Assembly: GCA_945923775.1 (NCBI GenBank) | Contig: CAMELR010000001.1 | Span: forward strand, 124,001-188,000 | Reading direction: 5' to 3' | Length of the DNA: 64,000 nucleotides | DNA from: an uncultured Clostridia bacterium | GTDB taxonomy: Bacteria > Bacillota > Clostridia > Oscillospirales > Ruminococcaceae | Part shown: positions 57,030-64,000 of the stretch, one piece after another | Position numbering within the stretch: the stretch's first letter is position 1 | Layout: each line of letters begins with the position of its first letter | Position numbers and translations under genes: made by a program | The notes under the pieces: model-generated | Told to the model about the DNA's origin: nothing | Databases searched by the model: none | What the model saw: the letters and a program-made list of their open reading frames with translations, nothing else

Positions 57030-57287
57030 AAGCTGTGACAAGAAACAGTAGGCACATCGGATTTTCAGAGAGACGGCGGCAGGTGCGAGCCGTTATTGAA
57101 GATATGCCGAACCCGTCTTAGAGCTGCGCCCGGAACCCGCGAGAGCGGAAGTAAGCGGCGCCGGTGCTCACCGTTACATGAGAAAGCGTTGCAGACGCTG
57201 AGCGCGGGGTCTCCCCGAATCCAGGTGGTAACACGGACTTTGTACAGTTCGCCCTGAGCCTTTTTAGGTTCAGGGCTTTTTGTATTC
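57030..57287 (+). ncRNA. T-box leader upstream of proS
   Basis: T-box core CCAGGTGGTAACACGG (57221-57236), Stem I-like AGAGAGACGG...CCCGTCTT, terminator hairpin CCCTGAGCC/GGTTCAGGG + TTTTT; followed by an aminoacyl-tRNA synthetase gene. Confidence 0.9.
57251..57284 (+). terminator. T-box terminator hairpin
   Basis: GCCCTGAGCC-TTTTTA-GGTTCAGGGC then TTTTTGT. Confidence 0.85.
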
Positions 57288-57326
57288 TCTGAGAAATTTC
57301 GAAACAAGACGAAAGGAAGAAAACAC

Positions 57327-59051
57327 ATGAAACTTGAAAAGTTAGTAGGCGACCGCTTCAAGCAGCGCCCCTCCGACTGCAATATCGACAGCCACGCGCT
57401 GATGATACGCGGCGGCTACATGAAGTACGTTGCGAACGGCATTTTCTCCAGCTACATGCCCTTAAAGCGCATAACCCGCAAGATAGAGCAGATAATCCGC
57501 GAGGAAATGGACGCTATCGACGGCCAGGAGGTATCCTTCCCTGTTGTAATGCCTGCGACCCTCTGGCAGGAGTCCGGCAGATACGAGAGCATCGGCAGCG
57601 AGCTTCTCCGCTTCACCGACCGCAACAAGGCGCAGATGGTCCTCGGCATGACCCACGAGGAGGCCGCCGTGCAGCTCGTGCGCGAGTATGCGAACAGCTA
57701 CTCCAAGTATCCGTTCATGATCTACCAGATACAGACCAAGTTCCGCGACGAGGCGCGTCCCCGCGGCGGACTTATCCGCGTGCGCGAGTTCACTATGAAG
57801 GACGCGTATTCCTTCCACACCTCCCAGGAGGATCTCGAGGAATACTACATGCGCTGCCACAAGGCGTATGAGCGTATCTACGCCCGCGCCGGCATTCCCG
57901 AGGTAATTTCCGTAAAGTCCGATTCCGGCATGATGGGCGGAAGCATCTCCCACGAGTTCATGCTGCTCACTCCTATCGGCGAGGACTCCATCGCGATATG
58001 CAAGGACTGCGGATTCCGCGCTAACATGGAAGCGGCCGAGTCCATAATCGAGAACACCCGCGACGCCGAGAGCCAGCCCCTCACCGAGGTACACACCCCG
58101 AATATCCACACCATCGAGGATATCTGCGAGTTCCTGCACACCCCACAGGACAAGAGCTGCAAGGCGGTAGTATACCAGCGCAACCACGACGACAGCTACG
58201 TTGTAGTATTTATCCGCGGCGACCTCGACATCAACGAGACAAAGCTCACAAACTTCCTCGGCTGCGATATCCACCCGGCTGTTATCACTCCTGAGTGCGG
58301 ACTCAACGCGGGTTACATCGGGCCGTTAGGTCTCCCCGAGGGCATGACCGTGCTGTTTGACCGCTCCCTCCAGAACACGAACAACCTCTCCTGCGGCGCA
58401 AACAAGGAGGAGTACCACTACACCGGTCTCGACATCGACCGCGACTGCAAGAATGTCGAGTACCACGACTTCGCGAAGATCATCGAAGGCGGTATCTGCC
58501 CGAGCTGCGGCAAGAGGCACATCACCATCTCCCGCGGCATCGAGGTCGGCAACATATTCCAGCTCGGAACCAAGTACACCAAGAGCATGGGCATGACCTA
58601 CCTTGACAAGGACGGCAACACTCAGACACCTATCATGGGCTGCTATGGTATCGGCGTAGGCAGACTTGCCGCTTCCGTATGCGAGGCTCATCACGATGAT
58701 TACGGTCCCATCTGGCCGATGGCGATTGCTCCGTGGCAGGTACACATCTGCGCAGTACGCGCCGACGATGCCGAGGTCAAGGAGAAGGCGGACGCACTCT
58801 ACGAGGAGCTTCAGAAGCGCGGCGTAGAGGTGATCTACGACGACCGTGCAGTAAGCGCAGGCGTAATGTTCTCCGACGCCGACCTGCTGGGAATCCCGCT
58901 CCGCGTTATCGTAAGCCCGAGAAACCTCAAGGACGGCGTAATCGAGATCTCCGCAAGAGACAAGAGCTTCAGCGAGAAGCTGAACCCCGCCGACGTTGCA
59001 GACAGGATCCAGGAAAAGATCGCTGAAATGATGCAGTTCGACGTTGAATAA
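57327..59051 (+). CDS. proS: prolyl-tRNA synthetase
   Basis: LMIRGGYMKYVANGIFSSYMPLKRITRKIEQIIREEMDAIDGQEVSFPVVMPATLWQESGRY...FRDEARPRGGLIRVREFTMKDAYSFH. Confidence 0.97.
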   Translation: MKLEKLVGDRFKQRPSDCNIDSHALMIRGGYMKYVANGIFSSYMPLKRITRKIEQIIREEMDAIDGQEVSFPVVMPATLWQESGRYESIGSELLRFTDRNKAQMVLGMTHEEAAVQLVREYANSYSKYPFMIYQIQTKFRDEARPRGGLIRVREFTMKDAYSFHTSQEDLEEYYMRCHKAYERIYARAGIPEVISVKSDSGMMGGSISHEFMLLTPIGEDSIAICKDCGFRANMEAAESIIENTRDAESQPLTEVHTPNIHTIEDICEFLHTPQDKSCKAVVYQRNHDDSYVVVFIRGDLDINETKLTNFLGCDIHPAVITPECGLNAGYIGPLGLPEGMTVLFDRSLQNTNNLSCGANKEEYHYTGLDIDRDCKNVEYHDFAKIIEGGICPSCGKRHITISRGIEVGNIFQLGTKYTKSMGMTYLDKDGNTQTPIMGCYGIGVGRLAASVCEAHHDDYGPIWPMAIAPWQVHICAVRADDAEVKEKADALYEELQKRGVEVIYDDRAVSAGVMFSDADLLGIPLRVIVSPRNLKDGVIEISARDKSFSEKLNPADVADRIQEKIAEMMQFDVE

Positions 59052-59056
59052 GCAAG

Positions 59057-59087
59057 ATCCCCCGGGGCGCCGCTCCGGGGGATTTTT
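59057..59087 (+). terminator. intrinsic terminator after proS
   Basis: ATCCCCCGG/CCGGGGGAT + TTTTT. Confidence 0.85.
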
Positions 59088-59096
59088 ACAGCGAAA

Positions 59097-59121
59097 ACCG
59101 GGACAGCAGACCTGCCCCGGT
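59097..59121. repeat. 25-bp direct repeat copy 1 (itself a hairpin)
   Basis: ACCGGGACAGCAGACCTGCCCCGGT, identical to 59311-59335. Confidence 0.95.
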
Positions 59122-59127
59122 GAGACC

Positions 59128-59304
59128 GTCGAAAAAGTCACTAAAGTGACTTTTCCGCCGAACATCCGCGCCGCGCGCACGGTTTGTCGGCAAAGCCGAC
59201 AAACCGCACACTTGCGCGGATAGAAGTGTTTTTTGCCCCGGGAAACCCGTGGCAAAAAACGGATTTCAAATGCCTGCTTCGCAGGCAGAATTGACTTTTT
59301 CGAC
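59128..59304. repeat. multi-hairpin palindromic intergenic element with 13-bp terminal inverted repeats (candidate MITE/REP-like or structured RNA)
   Basis: TIRs GTCGAAAAAGTCA / TGACTTTTTCGAC; internal stems CGGTTTGTCGGC/GCCGACAAACCG, ATCCGCGC/GCGCGGAT, TTTTTTGCC/GGCAAAAAA, TGCCTGC/GCAGGCA, AAAAGTCAC/GTGACTTTT. Confidence 0.85.
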
Positions 59305-59310
59305 AAACTG

Positions 59311-59335
59311 ACCGGGACAGCAGACCTGCCCCGGT
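59311..59335. repeat. 25-bp direct repeat copy 2 (itself a hairpin)
   Basis: ACCGGGACAGCAGACCTGCCCCGGT, identical to 59097-59121. Confidence 0.95.
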
Positions 59336-59339
59336 TTGT

Positions 59340-61001
59340 TTATTTGTTGACCTCAACAAGCATTTTGTCGAATTCTTCCTGGGTTATCGGCTTGGAGTAG
59401 AAGAACCCCTGTGCCGAATCGCAGCCGCAGTCGCTCAGGAACGAAGCCTGCTCCGGAGTTTCCACGCCCTCCGCGATAATATCGAGGCCGATATCACGCG
59501 ACATCGAGATCGTGTGCGAGATTATCTTACGTCCACGGCTGGACTCCATGAATTCTGAAAGGAACCCGCGGTCTATCTTAAGTACGTCGAACTGCGTCTT
59601 TTGCAGCATGTTCAGCGATGAATACCCGGAGCCGAAATCGTCCATCAGCATGGTGAATCCCGCGTCCTTCATCTTCTGAACTACGTCGGAAACTCCCTCG
59701 GCGTCGGTGGTTTCGGTTATTTCAAGCTCCAGCAGCTTTATCGGGATATCGTACTTGTTCACGAGGTGCAGCATTTCGCTGACCACGTCGAAGGTGTGTA
59801 TGTACTCCCGGGAGATGTTCACCGATATCGGAACCGGCTCTATTCCCTTGTCTATCCAATCGCGGATTTTCCTGCACGCGCTCTCCCAGATTATCTGGTC
59901 GAGTTTCAGTATGAATCCGTTCTCCTCGAACACCGGAACGAAATCCGCCGGAGATATCATGCCCTTTTCCGGGTGGATCCACCTTGCCAGCGCCTCCGCA
60001 CCGATTATCCGCTTGGTGGAAATGCTGAACTTCGGCTGTAGGTACATCACGAACTGACCGTCAAGCAGTGCGTTCATCATGTCGTCCTCGATGGACTGCT
60101 TCTTGTGAAGCTCGCTCTTCATTCTTCCGTTGAAGAAGCCTATGTTGTTCAGAGCGTTCCCCTTTATCGACTGGCGCGCCAGCGCGGCGTTGTCACCGTG
60201 CCTGCGTGTATGCAGCGACCTGTCCTCGACTATCGCAACGCCGAAAATCAGCCTGTACTCCATGTTCTGGAATCCGGTAAGCATGCTTTCAAGCCGATGT
60301 ATAAAATCAAGCAGGTCAGAGTCGCTTGAGAATGTAGTCACCACCATGAAAACATCTGCGTTCAGCCGGGCGAAGGGCTGTTCCTCGCTGCAAATCAGTC
60401 CCAGCGTGCTGTACAGGAATTCAAGAAGCTCGTCTCCGGCTTCAACGCCGTATTTTTCGTTGATAAGCTTGAACCGCTCCACATCGAACTGGATAAACGC
60501 TATCTCCTCGTCGGGGTGGCGCTTTATCATCTCCGCAGCTTCGTCGCTGAAAATGCGCGGGTCGCGGTCTGACGAAAAGCCGCTCAGCACGCGCCGGTCA
60601 AAAAGCTCGCGGTTTGTATAGGGTCTGACGGTGCCGTGTACGGCGATTATCCTGCCGCCGTCGTCCTTCAGGAAATGCGCGTAGAACCCGCACAGCCGGA
60701 ATTCTCCGTCCGCTGACAGCTTCATGCGAATATCGGCGCTGAGGCTCATTCTGTCGCTCCCGGAGATCGTCCCTTCCTCTATACACGAGGAAAAGATATT
60801 GAAGGAAGGCAGGGACTGCGGGTCGATCAGGCCGCTTTCGCGAAGATAATCCAGCGGGTCGCCCGAGACGTCTGCAAATATTCCGGAACCAGCGGAAACG
60901 ACAGTCCCCGCTGCGCAGTCCCAGAGGAAATGCGCGGAATTCTTGTCACGATCCAGCATTTCATAAAAGAGCTTCATGTCCTTTTCTGTGATATCACTCA
61001 T
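59340..61001 (-). CDS. GGDEF (degenerate)-EAL domain protein, probable c-di-GMP phosphodiesterase
   Basis: EAL motif GAEALARWIHPEKGMISPADFVP..., DDFGSGYSSLNML, IIAEGVET; GGDEF site reads RLNADVFMVV. Confidence 0.9.
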   Translation of the reverse strand: MSDITEKDMKLFYEMLDRDKNSAHFLWDCAAGTVVSAGSGIFADVSGDPLDYLRESGLIDPQSLPSFNIFSSCIEEGTISGSDRMSLSADIRMKLSADGEFRLCGFYAHFLKDDGGRIIAVHGTVRPYTNRELFDRRVLSGFSSDRDPRIFSDEAAEMIKRHPDEEIAFIQFDVERFKLINEKYGVEAGDELLEFLYSTLGLICSEEQPFARLNADVFMVVTTFSSDSDLLDFIHRLESMLTGFQNMEYRLIFGVAIVEDRSLHTRRHGDNAALARQSIKGNALNNIGFFNGRMKSELHKKQSIEDDMMNALLDGQFVMYLQPKFSISTKRIIGAEALARWIHPEKGMISPADFVPVFEENGFILKLDQIIWESACRKIRDWIDKGIEPVPISVNISREYIHTFDVVSEMLHLVNKYDIPIKLLELEITETTDAEGVSDVVQKMKDAGFTMLMDDFGSGYSSLNMLQKTQFDVLKIDRGFLSEFMESSRGRKIISHTISMSRDIGLDIIAEGVETPEQASFLSDCGCDSAQGFFYSKPITQEEFDKMLVEVNK

Positions 61002-61045
61002 TGCCCCACCGCCTTTCCTTGGTTTGTTTTATTAACTCTTATACA

Positions 61046-61074
61046 ATTATACCACACACGCTCGTATTTTTCAA
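61046..61074 (-). promoter_or_regulatory. sigmaA-type promoter for the GGDEF/EAL gene
   Basis: Minus strand TTGAAA-17 nt-TATAAT. Confidence 0.75.
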
Positions 61075-61132
61075 TAGTTTTTGATAAAAATGCAATAGAC
61101 AGATTAAATTCTGTGTCAAATAATATCGAATT

Positions 61133-61900
61133 TCATTCCATTCTTATACTTTTATAATAATCCAGTGCAGAAAAACTGCGCTCCGTGCGGGCGAGGAAGT
61201 AGTTTTCGGTAACGATGCCGAGCAGCTTTGCGGACTCCGGCGAAACGCTGAACCGGAACGCCTGGTCGAGCCTTGCGTAAACGATATTCTGCATAGCCCC
61301 GAGGATCTCCCGGGTAAGCACGAAGTAACGCCCACTGTATTCTCTGTCGAAGCAGTCTCCGCAGATGAGTTCGCCGCTGTCCGGCAGGAAGAACATCTCG
61401 TCATGCTCGCCGCAGCCGCAGTTGCAGCAGCCGCGCAGGTCCGGGAAGTACCCCAGCATGCAGGAAAACCGCAGCTCGAACGCCGCCTTTACGCATGCGA
61501 GCCGAGCCGTATCCTGCGCCATTTCAGCCTCGTAAAGCGATATCGCAAAGAACCTCACCAGGCTGTCAGAACCCTCCGCCGCCTGCTCCTGCGGGGTGCA
61601 GAACTTCACCGCCTGAGCGAAGTAGGAGCCGAGCGCGAGTTTCTCGATGTCGCTTCCCAGCTCGTGGAAGCTCCGCTTAGGCTTCGCGGAGTTCACCGAG
61701 TACCGCTGCTTAGTTTTATTAAGGCAGAAAGTGGCATAGGAAAACAGCCCGCATGACCCTAAAAGCGAGCTGTTGATCTTCTTCACACCGTGGGCGGTCG
61801 CCTCGATTATGCCCTGCTCGTCGGTGAGGATATCAATGAAGCAGTTGCTTTCGCCGATATCCCGCCGCCCGACGACTATACCGTCATAGGTAAAAAGCAA
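61133..61900 (-). CDS. recO: DNA repair protein RecO
   Basis: GIVVGRRDIGESNCFIDILTDEQGIIEATAHGVKK...CCNCGCGEHDEMFFLPDSGELICGDC. Confidence 0.93.
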   Translation of the reverse strand: MLFTYDGIVVGRRDIGESNCFIDILTDEQGIIEATAHGVKKINSSLLGSCGLFSYATFCLNKTKQRYSVNSAKPKRSFHELGSDIEKLALGSYFAQAVKFCTPQEQAAEGSDSLVRFFAISLYEAEMAQDTARLACVKAAFELRFSCMLGYFPDLRGCCNCGCGEHDEMFFLPDSGELICGDCFDREYSGRYFVLTREILGAMQNIVYARLDQAFRFSVSPESAKLLGIVTENYFLARTERSFSALDYYKSIRME

Positions 61901-61915
61901 ATCCGTACCTCCAGT

Positions 61916-62818
61916 TTAGTCCTCGTCGTACATTCCAAGGTCGGAGATAACGCGTTCGCGGTTTCTCCAGTCCTCCTTGACCTTCACGAAGCATTGCAGG
62001 TTGACCTTAGCCTGAAGCAGGTCCTCCATATCCTCGCGCGCCATGGTGCCTATCTGCTTGAGGCGCTCTCCGCCCTTGCCGATGATCATTCCCTTGTGGC
62101 TTTCCTTCTCGCAGATGATCACGACGCTGATGTCGATTATCTCGGTGTCGCCCTTCATGCGGGTCTTGAATTTCTCGACGTCAACTGCAACGCCGTGGGG
62201 TATCTCCTCCTGCATGACGCGGAGTATCTTCTCGCGGACTATCTCGGAGCACATGAAGCGCTCGGTGCGGTCGGTGGCGATGTCGTCCGGGAAGAAGTGC
62301 TCTCCCTCGACTGCGAAGCGCTCCAGCACCGGCATTATCTGATCGGTGTTTATGCGGTTCTTGACGGATATCGGGATTATCTCCTCAAAGTCGTAAAGCT
62401 CGGAATACTGCTGGATTATCTTGAGTATCTCGCTCTTGTCCTTCAGCAGGTCGACCTTATTGAGAAGCAGCACCACAGCAGTCCCGTGGGAAGCGAAGCT
62501 GCGTATCAGATCCTGCTCGATGGAGGATATTTTCTTTGTTACGTCCGCCATGAGGATAGCGCAGTCCACGTCGTCAACGCTCTGCCGTATAGACTTCACC
62601 ATGTGCTCGGAGAGCTTGGTCTTGGGCTTGTGCATACCCGGCGTATCCATGAAAACGTACTGCGTATCGCCCTTGGTGAGCACGCCGTTTATGCGGTTTC
62701 GCGTAGTCTGTGGCTTCTCGCTGACTATGGATATCTTCTCGCCGACCAGCAGGTTGGTGAGAGAGGATTTTCCGGCGTTTGCGCGCCCGGTTATTGCAAT
62801 GAATGCGTTTTTTGTCAT
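61916..62818 (-). CDS. era: GTPase Era
   Basis: AFIAITGRANAGKSSLTNLLVGEKISIVSEKPQTTRNRI...MDTPGMHKPK...LLNKVDL; KH-like C-terminus. Confidence 0.96.
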   Translation of the reverse strand: MTKNAFIAITGRANAGKSSLTNLLVGEKISIVSEKPQTTRNRINGVLTKGDTQYVFMDTPGMHKPKTKLSEHMVKSIRQSVDDVDCAILMADVTKKISSIEQDLIRSFASHGTAVVLLLNKVDLLKDKSEILKIIQQYSELYDFEEIIPISVKNRINTDQIMPVLERFAVEGEHFFPDDIATDRTERFMCSEIVREKILRVMQEEIPHGVAVDVEKFKTRMKGDTEIIDISVVIICEKESHKGMIIGKGGERLKQIGTMAREDMEDLLQAKVNLQCFVKVKEDWRNRERVISDLGMYDED

Positions 62819-63957
62819 GATTTCGTTCCTTTGTATTCTAATCGGATTTCCACATAGATTATCGGCATATCTTCGGAAAACTCACTTCCTATTTCTTTGC
62901 ACAAATGCTCAAAGATTTTCCGATTTCTATTTGTCCATTCTTCAACGGTTTTATCCTCACCCAATTTCAGAACTTGTTCGGGAGTTATCTCGTTAAAACG
63001 TATTATTTGAGACCCTGTGACCTTTACAACACACCGAGGAATTTTGTCATAATCAGTTACTGCAAAATAAGTGCCTTTTTTCGGAAGCGAGTCCATGGTG
63101 ACGGTTCTCTCGCAGCAACTTACAAATGCTCTTTTTTTGCCGCGCAGCAAAAGCTTTATAAGCTTTGATGAAGATTCCTCATCACGACAGAACATAGCCT
63201 CTTTATACCTGACGCTTCTGTCCAGCCCTTTGGAAGCAAGGAACTCATTCCAATAATTCTTTTGCAGCTCATCAATGTATTTCTTGTGCATATCCGGGCG
63301 CTTTCTTGCAGTAACCCGAAGCGCTTCACGGTTCTGCCAATCGGTGACGGTGCGGTGGTCTCCCGTGAGGAGCACCTCCGGGACTCTGCGCCCGTGCCAT
63401 TCCTCCGGGCGGGTGTACTGCGGAAACTCCAGCAGTCCGTTGTAGTGGCTCTCGATGCTGTAGGCGTCCTCATTCGGGAGCACCCCGGGCTGGAGCCTCG
63501 CCACAGCGTCCGCGACTATCAGCGCGGGAAGCTCACCGCCGGTCAGCACGTAATTCCCGACCGACAGCTCCTCGGCCTCCAGCTCGTCAAGCACGCGCTG
63601 ATCTATGCCCTCGTAGTGGCCGCACAGCAGGATAAGCCACGGCTCCTGCGCGAGTTCCTTCACCTTCTGCTGGGTAAGCACCTCGCCCTGCGGGGACATG
63701 TAGATTATCCGGGGCTTGCCCTCGCCCTGGGACTTTATCGCGGAAATGCAGTCGTAAACCGGCTGAGCCTGCATGAGCATTCCGGTGCCTCCGCCGTAGG
63801 GCTTGTCGTCCACGCGGCGGTGCTTGTTCTCGGTGTATTTCCGGATATCGTGGGTGTGCACCTCGATGAATCCGTTCTTTATTCCCCTGCCGACTATGCT
63901 CTCGTTAAGCACGCTGTCGCACATTTGAGTGAACAGCGTTGCAATGTCGATCCTCAT
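62815..63957 (-). CDS. trmD: tRNA (guanine-N1)-methyltransferase TrmD fused to a C-terminal ASCH-like domain
   Basis: Residues 1-222 TrmD (KPYGGGTGMLMQAQPVYD...LCGHYEGIDQRVLDEL...SVGNYVLTGGELPALIVADAV...HYNGLLEFPQYTRP); residues 223-380 ASCH-like (WNEFLASKGLDRSVRYKEA...LPKKGTYFAVTDYDKIPRCVVKVTGSQIIRFNEIT...FEHLCKEIGSEFSEDMPIIYVEIRLEY). Confidence 0.92.
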   Translation of the reverse strand: MRIDIATLFTQMCDSVLNESIVGRGIKNGFIEVHTHDIRKYTENKHRRVDDKPYGGGTGMLMQAQPVYDCISAIKSQGEGKPRIIYMSPQGEVLTQQKVKELAQEPWLILLCGHYEGIDQRVLDELEAEELSVGNYVLTGGELPALIVADAVARLQPGVLPNEDAYSIESHYNGLLEFPQYTRPEEWHGRRVPEVLLTGDHRTVTDWQNREALRVTARKRPDMHKKYIDELQKNYWNEFLASKGLDRSVRYKEAMFCRDEESSSKLIKLLLRGKKRAFVSCCERTVTMDSLPKKGTYFAVTDYDKIPRCVVKVTGSQIIRFNEITPEQVLKLGEDKTVEEWTNRNRKIFEHLCKEIGSEFSEDMPIIYVEIRLEYKGTKS

Positions 63958-64000
63958 TCGCCGTCCCCGTCTCCGTCAACAGCGTCCTCAAACAGCCCCG
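63954..64000 (-). CDS. C-terminal end of the gene upstream of trmD (probably rimM; truncated by window edge)
   Basis: Frame ...GLFEDAVDGDGDGE* whose TGA overlaps the trmD ATG; RimM proteins often end in a ...PGLL/PGLFE-like motif and precede trmD. Confidence 0.45.
   Translation of the reverse strand, partial: GLFEDAVDGDGDGE

Noticed and set aside
58326-59306. 326-aa minus-strand ORF opposite proS
   Set aside because: Antisense to the conserved proS coding sequence; composition is typical of antisense frames.
59141-59359. 72-aa minus-strand ORF inside the palindromic element
   Set aside because: It spans the hairpins with no RBS or recognisable protein features; it is a by-product of the repeat structure.
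1-64000. tRNA/rRNA genes or integrated prophage
   Set aside because: No tRNA-like cloverleaf, rRNA segment, integrase, transposase or phage structural gene was recognised by eye; a tRNAscan/Infernal run would be decisive.

Overview
This 64 kb window looks like a chromosomal segment of a Firmicute of the Oscillospiraceae/Ruminococcus type. That placement is inferred from gene content and promoter style. Nearly all genes lie on the minus strand. Most of it is conserved core: a type IV pilus-like locus at the left edge, clpX-clpP-tig, thrC, yraN-rnhB-rbgA-lepB-rplS, pyrB, Na+-pumping decarboxylase beta/gamma, a ClpE-like ATPase, truA-ecfT-ecfA(fused), glmM, ruvB-TPR-ruvA-ruvC-rSAM, a Gld/DUF4340 ABC system, gltX, ribF-truB-nrnA-rbfA-infB-L7Ae-ylxR-nusA-rimP, a T-box plus proS on the plus strand, and a GGDEF/EAL protein, then recO-era-trmD-(rimM). 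The most unusual items are: (1) TrmD with a C-terminal ASCH domain, encoded in a visibly AT-richer patch and overlapping era; (2) a roughly 190-bp multi-hairpin palindromic element with 13-bp terminal inverted repeats, lying between two identical 25-bp hairpin direct repeats downstream of proS; (3) an 1165-aa protein with Fn3-like, BIG2-like, CapA and DUF6270-like regions but no signal peptide, next to a six-hairpin-glycosidase-like protein; (4) a stand-alone degenerate RACo/ASKHA protein; (5) PyrB carrying only a PyrI-type zinc module; (6) an orphan Imm1-like protein; (7) an L7Ae-family gene whose conserved N-terminus has no canonical start codon (AUA candidate); (8) an AT-rich orphan gene with a consensus promoter. 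Family names come from sequence recognition by eye; no database search was run. No CRISPR arrays, rRNA or tRNA genes were recognised.
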